Assembly: GCF_963966145.1 (NCBI RefSeq)
Contig: NC_091046.1
Coordinates: forward strand, 13,888,001 to 13,952,000
From: Tenebrio molitor
Taxonomy: Eukaryota > Arthropoda > Insecta > Coleoptera > Tenebrionidae
Length of the DNA stretch: 64,000 nt
Direction: 5' to 3'
Shown: positions 1-9,594 of the stretch, piece by piece
Layout: the number at the start of each line of letters is the position of its first letter
Position numbering within the stretch: position 1 is the first letter of the stretch
Program-made: the position numbers and the translations under genes
Notes under the pieces: model-generated
Database searches by the model: none
The model's input: only the letters and a program-made list of their open reading frames with translations
Told to the model about the DNA's origin: nothing

Positions 1-1271
1 CGAGTAAATTTAAAAATCGAGCAAAAACGATATTTTTGCTCATTTTTGTACACAGTGGGTGGAAATTTTAATTACTCTTGTAGAATGATCTATGTTTTTC
101 CTCTATTTTCTTTCAGTGTGTATAACAATTTTTTGCTTTAAAGTAAAACTTTTCAAAAAAACCGTAAAAATACAAGTGATGCGTTAATTTTGGTGGTCAG
201 TATAGTTCATTTTTTAATGCTGTAGAAAAAGTCAGGCAGCCAAATATACACTTTCAATAGTTCACTATAGATTCCTATTTCAATTTTGTAAATTACTTCA
301 ATCCATGATGCCATATGCCACAATAAATGCATTAATGCCAATTCGTATCACTGTCAATTAGGTATTAATTTAAAGGCTAGTTTGGTCAAGGTTTTTTATA
401 CTTGATTATCGATGAGCTGCACAGAACAAATTATATTCAACGAAAAAGTAAGTCGCCCTTATCCCGTATTCGAAAAACATGATTTTGAACATTTACAAAC
501 ATGTCTATGATGAACATGTGGAACTTAAGGTAGGGGATAGGGTTAAACTAAAGAAGAGTAGAGGTGGGAATTGGATGTGTGTATTGAAGTGACCGTGGAA
601 CCACTGATTTACACCTTGGAGAGTCTGATGACGATTCGGATTAACCGGAAGAATTCGAAGATGATAGTTGATTTTTTAAATCCATCATATGTCTGAGTTA
701 TCGTTAATTATTGTTTCTATTTATTAACTTACTGCTTTTTTTATTCATGAATTCTAGATTAAACACATTATTAAACACGTTTTCGAATTCCAATTAAATT
801 TTTTTTATCGAATGTCAAAATCTTGTCAGACTGACGGAATTTTGACAAACAGAATTTTTAGCGGCATCGTGGATCCATATCAATTATAAATGAATTTTTT
901 CTAACACTAATATCTTATACTGTTTCCATGGTGCATTTGAGCTCACACCTTATGTTTCCCATAAAATACGCTTTTCTCTATAAGACACGTCGTCAATAGC
1001 AACGTATCTTATAGAGTCATAAAATACGCTCACATATTATTCAAGTAACATTTTATTCATCATTTTTACAGTAATTATCACAAAAGTGAAAAGTACAATT
1101 ATTGAATTGGAACTGTCACATTAGCTTCGCGCTCTTGTTCCTAACATCTTCTTTAATTTCTGCTGTTTCATCCAATGCAAGTGCCCGGCCATCGAAAACT
1201 GGCAATCTTTACATTTTCTTCAAATGGTTCTTGCCGTAGTGTGAATTAACTTTTAATGAAGTTCTACACAC

Positions 1272-1382
1272 TTACCCCATATCAAGAAAAGCCAAAATGA
1301 CATCTTCCGCTACCTCCGTGATTTTATTGTTCCGGCCTTGAAACGAAACATACACCTTTTCGTATGCATTTTTAGATTTCAT
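1272..1382 (-). pseudogene. short coding remnant inside the 1.6-kb element, possibly recombinase N-terminal domain
   Basis: A 36-codon frame begins MKSKNAYEKVYVSF and ends AEDVILAFLDMG. The pattern 'AYEKxYxxF ... VxEDVxLAF' weakly resembles the helical N-terminal domain of Crypton-like tyrosine-recombinase elements. The apparent stop lies directly in a good splice-donor context (G/GTAAGTG read on the minus strand), so this could be an exon end rather than a truncation. The resemblance is from memory of the family pattern and is weak; no catalytic residues are present in this piece. It could equally be chance. Confidence 0.22.
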
Positions 1383-1590
1383 TGGTAACAAATTGCCTCT
1401 TTTTTCTTATTTCTTCTGGAATGTTTTGGCACATTTCAACGATGAAAATTGTTTTTTCCAAATTTGTTGATATTATTACCATAGTGCCCACGGCAACCTC
1501 CGCATTTTGTGTATTGTGACGCGCCTCGAATAATTGCTGAATTTATTAAAATTTCTGATAAGATGTTAGTGTTAGAAAAAATCTTGAAGA

Positions 1591-1702
1591 CAACGCGTGC
1601 TTTATAGTTTAAAAATCTCGATCTATTAAATCCTCGCTCCCTGCGGTCGCTCTGATTTAAACTACGATCTCGATTTTTAAATCGTCTATAAAACACTTGT
1701 TG
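1591..1702. repeat. palindromic island 1 (hairpin, GAG-rich loop)
   Basis: Imperfect inverted repeat of about 112 bp. The left arm CAACGCGTGCTTTATAG pairs with CTATAAAACACTTGTTG on the right, continuing through a second paired block near 1610-1635 and 1655-1680. The loop holds CGCTCCCTGCGGTCGCTC, which on the minus strand reads GAGCGACCGCAGGGAGCG. It sits inside the 201-1790 element. Confidence 0.7.
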
Positions 1703-1793
1703 TCTTAATAGCTATAAGGTATCTAGGCAGCCTTGATGACTATATATTGGGTTGCCTGACTTTTTCTACAGCATTAAAAAATGAACTATAGTA

Positions 1794-2149
1794 CTATCGC
1801 GGCCAAAATACTTTGGTCGTCACTTTTTGACACTTCAAATGTAAATCAAGTATTAATGTCAATATACATGACAATTTTAAATTATTCTTGTCAAAAATAT
1901 GGCACCTTCAGTTTTTGATAAATATAGAATCGTCTTACTTGCTTCTGAAGGTCGTCTAAACCACGACCATGTTGATCTTTTGCTTTTGAACCCTGCCTCC
2001 GCAGCTTGGATTTACCCCACCTGTACGACACTGATGGATTAAAATTATTTTGACAACAGTAAAAAATAAGGTTAAACATCCTAAAGCTTGCTTTACAATT
2101 GAATATCATTTATGTCACATTGACGACCAAAGTATTTTGGCCGCGATAG
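1794..2149. mobile_element. 356-bp TA-flanked MITE (family CTATCGCGGCC), copy 1
   Basis: Terminal inverted repeats of about 29 bp start CTATCGCGGCCAAAATAC and are flanked by TA at 1792-1793 and 2150-2151, the Tc1/mariner target signature. There is no transposase. A second copy lies inverted at 7916-8275, and a family with altered outer termini at 7347-7758. Confidence 0.88.
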
Positions 2150-2283
2150 TACAAAAATTATAAATGACAAAAAAAAAGAAACAGAAGGGGTTTGATTTTT
2201 AAGACGAAACTTGGTGTAATAATTTATTAAAAATGCAAACGATGAAAATTGGAACAAATTTGTGTTACAAAACAATGGAAATG

Positions 2284-3386
2284 TTAATAATTAGTCGCCC
2301 CTCCACGTGTGTTTATCCACTCTGCCACACGACGAAGCATGGATCTGATGAGGTAAGCGATATCCTCCTGAGGCACACTACCCCACGATCTGAAATTCAT
2401 ACCTAAGTTGTGTCTGTGGAGGCTAAATTTGAAATCTTTCCTATGTCCCACACGTTCGATGGGCGATAGATCTGGCGAACTGGGCGGCCACGGAAGCAAC
2501 ATCTACGCCAGCTTCTTCTAGACATTGCATAAATATCTGAGCAATATGTGGTCTAGCGTAGAGGGTTCCTTTGTGGCCACATGCAAAAGGAATTGTTACC
2601 GGTTGCAAAACTTCTTGAATGTATCGCTGTGCAGTCATGGAGCCCTGGATGAATCTCAGAGGAAATCTACTTCCGTAACACATAGCGCCCCAAACCATAA
2701 TGCCTCCAAAATTATTCACCACGTCGTCTCGTAACCTTTTGCCGAGCGTCATGATGTCCCAAACAAAAGCGGGTTTCATCAGAAAAAACAATAGTGTTCC
2801 ATTCGATGTCCTAGTGTTCTCGTGTGTGGCACCAATCTAATATCCGTTCACTTTGTATTGACCGTCAGTGGTGCAAATCGCACACACTTGGCATTAACTT
2901 TCATATGAGTTGTCATAGCAACAGGTCAGTCATTTGCACCACTGACGTTCAATACAAAGTGAACAGATTTTAGACGTTGCCGTTTGTGTTCAGCTGTTAA
3001 AGGCAGCACCAAATGTAGACGGTACCTACGACTGAAGTCCAAACGACTTAATGGGACGATATATGGATCGCATGTGTATATGCCGACCCTCAACACCAAA
3101 CCACTCATGTCCTACTCGACGTGTCGAACTGTGACGGTCCCTTAATGCCATTATTGTTAAATATCGGTCTTGAGCTGCTGTTCTTTCTTCGTCGATCTGA
3201 CCCGGGAACACGAGCTTCTCTTCCTGTTTCAAACCATGCCTGACAACAATGCAACACAGAGCTCACTTTTCCGTTAATCTGAGCTGCAAATTATTGGTAC
3301 GAAAATCTTGCTTTTCGTAGACCAATGCGCCCTCGTTCAAAAGACTTTAATTGGTGAAATTGATTACGTCTTCTAACTAGGGGCAT
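2284..3386 (-). pseudogene. Tc1-like transposase, nearly full length but inactivated
   Basis: Read on the minus strand, the frame starts at an ATG at 3386 (MPLVRRRNQFHQLKSFERG) and ends at 2284 (EWINTRGGATNY, stop). The N-terminal helix-turn-helix region is visible, followed by DRYLTIMALRDRHSSTRR. Near 2780-2800 the catalytic core begins with EWNTIVFSDETRFCLG, holding the first Asp; then GGIMVWGAMCYGSRFPLRF, and near 2470-2500 the hallmark PWPPSSPDLSPIE with the last acidic residue. Without the inserted MITE the length is about 330 residues, normal for Tc1 transposases. It is dead: the segment that should carry the second catalytic Asp (the QDNARPH region) reads GTLYARPHIAQ, so the Asp is lost; there are in-frame stops, frameshifts around 2490 and 3290, and a 119-bp insertion. 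The element's own terminal repeats are not identifiable. Confidence 0.92.
2846..2964. mobile_element. palindromic MITE inserted in the Tc1 transposase (GTTCAC family), copy 1
   Basis: The termini GTTCACTTTGTATTG and CAATACAAAGTGAAC are inverted repeats, with further pairing inward (AGTGGTGCAAAT / ATTTGCACCACT). The insertion interrupts the coding frame between the DNA-binding and catalytic parts of the Tc1 transposase. A sister copy lies at 19652-19774. The target duplication is unclear. Confidence 0.85.
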
Positions 3387-3669
3387 ACTTTGTCACTCCT
3401 GACACGCGATACAACTTTCTGCAGTTTGAAAACGTTTAAAAAAACTGTTAGATATAATTAAATTGTAATCAACACAACAGAAGAAAAAAATTGCAAAAAA
3501 TGTTTAGGTACTTCTTATCGAATTTCAATCAATATCAATGTCCCTTCGAAATGTTCAGCGATGGACCAAAGATATCAACGAGCGCAACACCGACATGGAG
3601 GGTGCGTGTTCGGCGTGTTTTGACAATAGAACGCAATTTGCTGATGAATCACGCAGAACATCAAAATCA
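3387..3669. other. unassigned sequence between Tc1 remnant and next MITE
   Basis: Probably holds the 5' flank of the Tc1 element. It includes GC-richer sequence around 3575-3640. No inverted repeat matching the other end of the Tc1 copy is visible, and two short plus-strand frames here have no recognisable domains. Confidence 0.4.
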
Positions 3670-3839
3670 CAGGGTATTTCACGAGTGATAATGAGCCAGA
3701 CGGAATTAAAAATGAAACCCACAATACATTTTCAAAAAAAGACGGTTATTTTAATTTCAGTAGCCAGCTTTTTTCGGAAATGTAGTGTGGGTTGCATTTT
3801 CAATTCCGTCGGGCTCATTGTCACTCTTGAAATATCCTG
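3670..3839. mobile_element. 170-bp MITE (family CAGGGTATTTCACGAGT)
   Basis: The left end CAGGGTATTTCACGAGTGAT pairs with the right end ATCACTCTTGAAATATCCTG-like sequence, with inner matches around GACGGAATT / AATTCCGTC. The right flank is TA (3840-3841); the left flank has mutated to CA. Partial relatives with the TTCACGAGTAATAAT motif occur at 4094, 5940 and 26415. Confidence 0.78.
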
Positions 3840-3868
3840 TATATTCTAGGTAAATAGACAAATATGTA

Positions 3869-4089
3869 CAGTTGGCTTCAAAAAAAACGGGAAATGAAAT
3901 TTGACCTAATGTGAATTGGAAATTTAATTTGTCAATTTATGTCAATTTGTGTCTGTTTGATAGTAGCATTTCTGACACATAAGTGCAGTTTTTTAACCTA
4001 AATTCTAAAAAGCCGTTTCAGACTATACAAATTTAATAAAATCTGACAGAACTTTTTCTGACAGTTCCCGTTTTCTTTGAAGCCAACCG
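3869..4089. mobile_element. 221-bp TA-flanked MITE
   Basis: The termini CAGTTGGCTTCAAAAAAA and TTTCTTTGAAGCCAACCG are inverted repeats, continuing inward to ACGGGAA / TTCCCGT. They are flanked by TA at 3867-3868 and 4090-4091. The interior has no coding content. Confidence 0.85.
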
Positions 4090-4093
4090 TAAT

Positions 4094-4149
4094 ACGGGGA
4101 ATTCACGAGTAATAATAATAGGCCTAACAACGTCCCGATGCAACCAAAT
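4094..4149. repeat. partial copy of the TTCACGAGTAATAAT family
   Basis: GAATTCACGAGTAATAATAA followed by AGGCCTAACAACG and ATGCAACCA matches the series also seen at 5940-6000 and, inverted, at 26370-26420. It is cut off by the hairpin repeat that follows. Confidence 0.6.
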
Positions 4150-4506
4150 GCAAAATGCAAAAATGAAGTTTTATGTGCTGCGGCTGGTAGATTGGCTGCC
4201 GAACGCAGTGAGGCAGACAAACCAGCCAAAGCACATAAAACCATTTTTGCTCCGAATAACATATAGGTACTATTTTTTCTTCAAACCTTCATAACAAATT
4301 ATTTAAGAAATGTTAAAAAACCAGGTAGGAATTTCAAATGATTTAGCTAGTTTACTTTACAGCCGCTCATCAGCGGAGATAATAACTTCACGGACGCCCT
4401 CAGCGGAGATAATAACTTCACAGACTCTCATCAGCGGAGATAATAACTTCACGGACGCTGGTCTGCTCGTTAGATGCCATGACAATGAAGTGACACTTTA
4501 GCATTA
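4150..4506. repeat. dispersed repeat: hairpin plus minisatellite, copy 1
   Basis: The element shares about 350 bp with 23379-23742 in the same orientation. It starts with a palindrome (4155-4262; arms GTTTTATGTGCTGCGGCTGG and CCAGCCAAAGCACATAAAAC; loop GAACGCAGTGA), then a single-copy linker, then three short tandem repeats, then GACAATGAAGTGACACTTTA. This hairpin-plus-tandem-array layout recalls Helentron-associated (HINE/DINE-like) non-autonomous elements, but diagnostic ends were not verified. Confidence 0.8.
4371..4460 (+). repeat. minisatellite, three units of 30-31 bp
   Basis: CAGCGGAGATAATAACTTCA recurs at 4371, 4401 and 4432, each followed by a variable ten-base tail (CGGACGCCCT, CAGACTCTCA, CGGACGCTGG). 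The second copy of the host repeat has its own three-unit array at about 23603-23690 with different tails. Confidence 0.85.
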
Positions 4507-5508
4507 GAGAGATATCGCATTCAAACTTTATTTAAGTAATAGGTTAATAAATGCATGCGCTATGAAATAACGCTACGCTTTAACGGCATAGTGATTTAAA
4601 GTTATTGCAATTTATCAAGGCGTTAACGTTATTAAAAGACAAGTAGTGTCAAAAATGGACGAAATTTTAGAAGCTGCAAGTTTAGGTGGTGCAAATGATG
4701 ATGATATTCATCACTTCATTTCTAACTTATTTCGGTCAAATCGCACTCAAACCTTTTTGAATTGTCAAACTGTTGACATATGAGAAATGTCAAAAATAAC
4801 GTTAACGTCTTGCGGTATACGTTCGCAATTTACGTAAAGTGCAATCGTTATTACCGTCTATGTGCTAAAAATTGACACTTAGATGTCAAAATAACGTCTT
4901 TCTAAATACTGCTAACCACTATATGACACTGCAGGCTCAAAATCACCAAGGTGGAAAATTTGCTTCGGCAGCAAATAAATTACAAAAAATACCATTTTAT
5001 TGCACAAGTGAACATTAGTAAATACTAAAATTTATTTGTTTTAACTGTACATCATACAATCTATTTCAAAAGTAAATAGTATTTAATATTATTTCAAGAT
5101 ATATGTATGGAAAATCATTTCGAGAACGCGTCCCAAGGATCGATCCTTAGAAACAAACACCAGGAATTCCCATAAAATAAACGATATTTAACAGTTTCCA
5201 CTACTTATCAGCGGCCAATTTTATTTAACATCTAATTGTTATAAGTATTATTCAAAAAATCTAATTAATTCAAATAGAAATATGCTTAAATATTTTGTCC
5301 GACAAAGTTTGCATCATTTCAGTGAACGCAGTTGTAACTAGCTGAAAAGAATTTATAATGAACACAGCCTTTTGGTGCTAGCCGCAGTTTGTAGCCTAGT
5401 TTGTAGTAGGAGATGATATTATAACCGGCTGTCATAAGTGTTTTTCGCCAAATTAATTATAATTACGTGATAAGTATCTTTCAATTCACTATTTAGGTAC
5501 AGAGCGTA
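4507..5508. other. AT-rich block with one short frame
   Basis: No clear element boundaries seen. A 42-codon plus-strand frame at 4655-4783 starts MDEILEAASLGGANDDDI and may be the N-terminus of a lost transposon gene, but nothing supports this beyond the start codon and an acidic stretch. The rest shows nothing recognisable. Confidence 0.3.
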
Positions 5509-5828
5509 CTATTGCGATCAAAAAATTTTGGACACTAATGTCATCGTGCTGTCATACATTCTAAAACGACCCTTATGTATTAATAACCTCAATTTTGATT
5601 GTGTCAATTTTGAAAATGTGAATGTCAGATTTACCGAGAAAATATTCAAAAACTTGTAAAAATCAGACAAATGGAATAGAACTCGCATATTAAAAAAATT
5701 ATATTTTAAACCGGTGTCAAATTGACAACAATTTCATCTTTCATGTGACAGTTTCAATAAAGCATGATTTAGAGTAATTTTTTTAATGTGACAGAAGTTT
5801 GATGTCCAAAATTTTATGATCGTAACAG
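5509..5828 (+). mobile_element. 320-bp TA-flanked MITE (family CTATTGCGATCAAAAAATT), copy 1
   Basis: The left end CTATTGCGATCAAAAAATTT and the right end AAAATTTTATGATCGTAACAG form inverted repeats, flanked by TA at 5507-5508 and 5829-5830. An inverted, diverged copy lies at 6988-7346; shared internal blocks include TGTCAAATTGACAAC and AGCATGATTTAGAGTAATTT. Confidence 0.85.
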
Positions 5829-5850
5829 TACCACAATAACAGTTTTGTAG

Positions 5851-5879
5851 GTGTCCGGAATTTTTTGAGCGGCAGTGTA
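5851..5879. repeat. solo transposon terminus (TTGAGCGGCAGTGTA)
   Basis: The string TGTCCGGAATTTTTTGAGCG followed by GCAGTGTA occurs here and again at 7884-7912. It looks like a Tc1/mariner terminal repeat ending in CAGTG-TA, but no matching opposite end is visible near either copy. Confidence 0.55.
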
Positions 5880-5935
5880 GTTGTCAGTTACCCAAATCAT
5901 TTTGAATCAATAGAATGCAACAGGTGGTTATTATA

Positions 5936-6012
5936 CAGAGTTATTCACGAGTAATAATGGGCCTTACAAACATTGAAACGCAACCAGTTATACATTTTCA
6001 TCGCCTTCGTGG
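5936..6012. repeat. partial copy of the TTCACGAGTAATAAT family
   Basis: ACAGAGTTATTCACGAGTAA leads into GGGCCTTACAAAC and ACGCAACCAGTTATACATTT. The same series appears inverted at 26340-26420, ending CCCTGTATA, so this is one end of a TA-flanked element. Confidence 0.65.
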
Positions 6013-6215
6013 ATCATTTACATTTATTTAAAGAAAAATAAAATATCCTTAGTTGATATCTAAATTAATCTAAATTTTGTAGGTTATTTTTATTTAAACA
6101 CAAATACATGATAGATGTCAGGTAATGACAACTGAAAATTGTCTTAATAAAATCAGTCTTGGATTCATTAAAAAATGAAAAGATCAATTGGTATCTAATC
6201 GTTTGAGAATAGTAT

Positions 6216-6340
6216 ATTAAAGAACGAGTTTTATAAGGGTTGATTTGGCGCACGAGTCCCAAATGTAGAAAACGAGCCGCAGGGGAGTTTTCTATGGGAC
6301 GAGTGCGCCAATGCCCTTATACAACGAGTTTTTTATGTTA
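6216..6340. repeat. palindromic island 2 (hairpin, GAG-rich loop)
   Basis: The arms include TATAAGGG / CCCTTATA, TTGGCGCACGAGTCCCA / TGGGACGAGTGCGCCA and TAGAAAAC / GTTTTCTA. The loop is GAGCCGCAGGGGA. It is one of the most complete hairpins in the window and carries several CpGs in an otherwise CpG-poor stretch. Confidence 0.8.
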
Positions 6341-6987
6341 TTTTTTCGAATTAGCACCCTTGTTTTAATTTTTTAATTTTCAAATTCTAGGGAATTTTGT
6401 ATTAATTGGTAATTCAAGGTAACGGATGCAATTACATCTGCAACAGATGTTAAAAAGTAGAGTTTGAACATTAATATTGGAAGTTTTTTGGTGTAAATGA
6501 CAATAATACACTGAAATATTGATAAAATTGTTCTTAGAGATCGATTAAACCACGCAAGTTAGACGAACTATCTCTTTTTAGTAACTTTTTCGGTCTTTTT
6601 TGCTATTTTCAGCCTCGTGACACTCCATATTGCTATGATAAAAACAACAAGTATACCTATAATATCTTGTTGAAAATGTAAACAGTAAATTTATTGAGAA
6701 ATTGCAATAGCAGATATCACTCCAAGAACGAAACAGTCATCCTGGGAACATCATTATCATTTCGAAAACATGCCATCATGTCCGGGAACGTTCCCAAAAT
6801 GACCATTCACGAAATGACGTTTTCAACTAAACGCTGTTTTTTTTTTGACGGCAGCCATTTTAGACGCGGTCTGACATGGTTAGTGTAAAATATTTGAGGT
6901 TATTTTTTTAATCTTGTAATCTAAAAGGTATTTTTTCAATATTCCAAACTTATAAACGCATTCCCGGAATGATGACCTATTGATGTA
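6341..6987. other. AT-rich block without assignable features
   Basis: Contains a weak inverted pairing (GTCATCCTGGGAA near 6737 and TTCCCGGAATGATGAC near 6962) that may mark a worn element. Otherwise no coding or repeat structure that I can support. Confidence 0.3.
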
Positions 6988-7346
6988 CTATGGCGGTCAA
7001 AAAATTTTGGACATCAAACTACTGTCACATTAAAAAAATTACTCTAAATCATGCTTTATTCAAACTGTCACATGAAAGATGAAATTGTTGTCAAATTGAC
7101 ACCGGTTTAAAATATATTTTTTTTAATATGCGAGTACATTTGGGTATTTGTTTTATATTTTTTATTAATTAAAACCACGTTCTATTCCATTTGTCTGATT
7201 TTTACAAGTTTTTGAATATTTTCTCGGTAAATTTGACATTCACATTTTTAAAATTGACACAATCAAAATTGAGGTTATTAATACATAAGGGTCGTTTTAG
7301 AATGTATGACAGCACGATGACATTAGTGTCCAAAATTTTTTGATCG
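6988..7346 (-). mobile_element. MITE (family CTATTGCGATCAAAAAATT), copy 2, inverted and end-truncated
   Basis: The left end CTATGGCGGTCAAAAAATTT lies after TA at 6986-6987. The body matches 5509-5828 in reverse, with extra internal sequence around 7130-7175. The right end stops at TTTTTTGATCG where the next MITE begins, so the last few terminal bases are missing. Confidence 0.78.
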
Positions 7347-7758
7347 CTATTGGGGACAAATTACTCTGGTCGTCAAAGTTATTTGAGTGACATAAAGCTG
7401 TAAATCAAGCATTAGGATGGTTAACCTTATCTTTTACTGTCAACCATTGTCACTGACTGTCACTGTCAGACTCGTCATTGCAAAATATTAAATATCGAAA
7501 AATGGGCCACTGAATGAGAAATTCCAAGGAGGAAAACTTGAAAAGGTTTCCACAAGGCAATTTGGTTCATGGACATCTCTCAGAAGCGAGGGAGACAATT
7601 CTAAATTTTTGAACGGTGGAAGGTGGCATATTTTTGACAAGAGAAAAGTCAATAATTTGAAATTGTCATCGATGTTAACTTGACGTTAATGCTTGGTTTA
7701 CATTATTTTTTTTTGAAGTGACGGAAAAATGACGACCAAAGTATTTTGTCCCCAATAG
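7347..7758. mobile_element. 412-bp MITE (family CTATTGGGGACAAA)
   Basis: The left end CTATTGGGGACAAATTACTC pairs with the right end AAAGTATTTTGTCCCCAATAG; TA follows at 7759-7760. The inner terminal motif (CTTTGGTCGTCA) and interior match the CTATCGCGGCC family, but the outer bases differ, so the two families share a body while using different tips. Confidence 0.82.
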
Positions 7759-7883
7759 TACTCACCTACAATATAATAATTAGCATTTTCTTTTAAATCC
7801 CTGCTAAGTCATTACTTAATTGATTACTTGACTTAAATTTTCACAAAAAATAAATGAAGTACTTTAAATTTAAAAAAATGAAG

Positions 7884-7912
7884 TGTCCGGAATTTTTTGA
7901 GCGGCAGTGTAT
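7884..7912. repeat. second solo transposon terminus (TTGAGCGGCAGTGTA)
   Basis: Matches 5851-5879 and lies immediately beside the TA target of the next MITE. Confidence 0.55.
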
Positions 7913-7915
7913 GTA

Positions 7916-8275
7916 CTATCGCGGCCAAAATACTTTGGTCGTCAATGTGACATAAATGACATTCAATTGTAAAGCAAACTTTAGGAAGTTTAACCTTATT
8001 TTTTACTAGTGTCAAAATTATTTTAATGTATCAGTGTCATAGGGGTGGGGTAAATCCCAGCTGCGGAGGCAGGGTTCAAAAGCAAAAGATCAACATGGTC
8101 GCGGTTTAGACAACCTTCAGAAGCAAGTAAGGCGATTCTATGTATATTTATCAAAAACTGAAGGTGCCATATTTTTGACAACAATAATTTGAAATTGTCA
8201 TGTATATTGACATTAATACTTGATTTACATTTGAAGTGTCAAAAAGTGACGACCAAAGTATTTTGGCCGCGATAG
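7916..8275 (-). mobile_element. 360-bp TA-flanked MITE (family CTATCGCGGCC), copy 2
   Basis: The termini CTATCGCGGCCAAAATACTT and its inverse are flanked by TA at 7914-7915 and 8276-8277. The interior matches 1794-2149 in the opposite orientation, including GGAGGCAGGGTTCAAAAGCA. Confidence 0.88.
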
Positions 8276-8651
8276 TACGAAAATTTATGTGGGTGGTGTA
8301 TAGTAGTTGACATTTGTATGACATTTCATAAGCGCACATTTAATTTTTTAATAAACTCTGTCCACTCATAGATTGCTTGACATAAATATTACTAAAAAAT
8401 TCACTCTCATTCTCATTTTCGATGTTTGTAATGTCACTTAAAGTGTTCATAATGCTAGATTCTTGAGGCACGCACTCACTTCACAAATTTAAAAAAATCA
8501 ACAAAAAATCGCAACGGAACAGATCCAAACACGATCAAAACGAATAACTTTTAAAACCAGAGAATCGCAAAACAAAACTCTAAAGATGAAAAATCGCAAA
8601 TCTAAATGCCATTTTACAGAACTAACAATTTCAAATTTGAAATGTCATATA
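8276..8651. other. AT-rich spacer
   Basis: The first 60 bases (TTTATGTGGGTGGTG onward) weakly resemble the repeat at 12720-12775. Nothing else is supportable. Confidence 0.3.
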
Positions 8652-9352
8652 CCGGGTGTAGAATTGGTTTACGAGACATAGGATTTTACATGTAAAAATA
8701 AAGAGTTTCAATTATTGGCTCCCCTAACAATTTTATGGCAAAATAGTTAAAATGAAAGTTAAAGAGAATTAAAATTACTCTCTAATTTCAATCTTAGTTT
8801 TATTCTAACATCTTGTGGTACTGAAAGAAAGGCAAGAAAAATACTAAAAAGTACTACTAGGCATGTAATTTTATTTCTTTCTTTAAATGGTATTATGGAG
8901 GATCTTCTTTAAGAAACTTCCAAGCAATATTTGCTTCAGATTTCCCTGACCGACCAATTTCAGCCATAGAAACAATTCGAAGAATTAGATAGAAGTTTGA
9001 ACATTTAAAGGAAGATACCTTTTCATTCGTCCTGTAGTCCTGTACGAGTTCATTTGAAGGGCAGATCAAAAGAAAATTAAATAATACTGAAACTACCCGA
9101 CAAATAATTTTAGAAGTCAAATTTCATTGCTAGTACTGCTTTTTAGTATTTTTGTCTTAACTCCTTTTTTGATTTTCTTTCAGTACCACAAGATGTTAGA
9201 AAAAAACAAAGAGTGGAATTAGACAGTAGTTTTAATTCTCTCTAACTTTCATTTTAACCATTTTGCCATAAAAATATTAGGGGAGCCAATAATTGGATCT
9301 CCTTATTTTTACATGTAAAATCCTATGTCTCGTAAATCAATTCTACATCCGG
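8652..9352. mobile_element. 701-bp TA-flanked element with very long inverted repeats
   Basis: The tips CCGGGTGTAGAATTGGTTTA and its inverse (TTCTACATCCGG) are flanked by TA at 8650-8651 and 9353-9354. Pairing continues for roughly 180-190 bp per arm through TTTTACATGTAAAA, TTGGCTCCCCTAA and CATCTTGTGGTACTGAAAG. The unpaired centre (about 8850-9175) has a plus-strand trace reading FPDRPISAIETIRRI, reminiscent of Tc1/mariner helix-turn-helix regions (weak). A related single end lies at 29473-29560. Confidence 0.87.
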
Positions 9353-9594
9353 TATACTCAATTTCATATAAATGTGCATCTAAGCAAGCCATGAAAATCT
9401 GATTTTCTGTTGGTAGTAAAGCTAAAGCTAGTGACTTTGACTTTCAAAGTTGTTTGCTCTGCGCGAACCCGATTTGACCAATTTTTCAGTTTTTGTCCAT
9501 TTTAGCATTGCTGATTTCAAAAGCAATGTTACGTCTTTTTACTGATTAAATTAAAGTAATTCTTATTTGTTTTTGTCTTTGTATTTTTACCAAG
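9353..9594. other. spacer before the LINE fragment
   Basis: No inverted repeats, coding pattern or RNA gene seen. Confidence 0.3.

Larger units (their letters stand above)
201..1790. mobile_element. 1.6-kb DNA element with 41-bp terminal inverted repeats
   Basis: The first 41 bases (201-241, starting TATAGTTCATTTTTT) recur inverted at 1750-1790 with a single mismatch, which defines a transposon of about 1.59 kb. Target duplications are not certain, because the right end abuts another element's TA site. The interior is degenerate: a possible acidic C-terminal coding remnant near 590-670 on the plus strand and a short reading frame on the minus strand at 1272-1382. The superfamily is not established. 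Confidence 0.75.
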
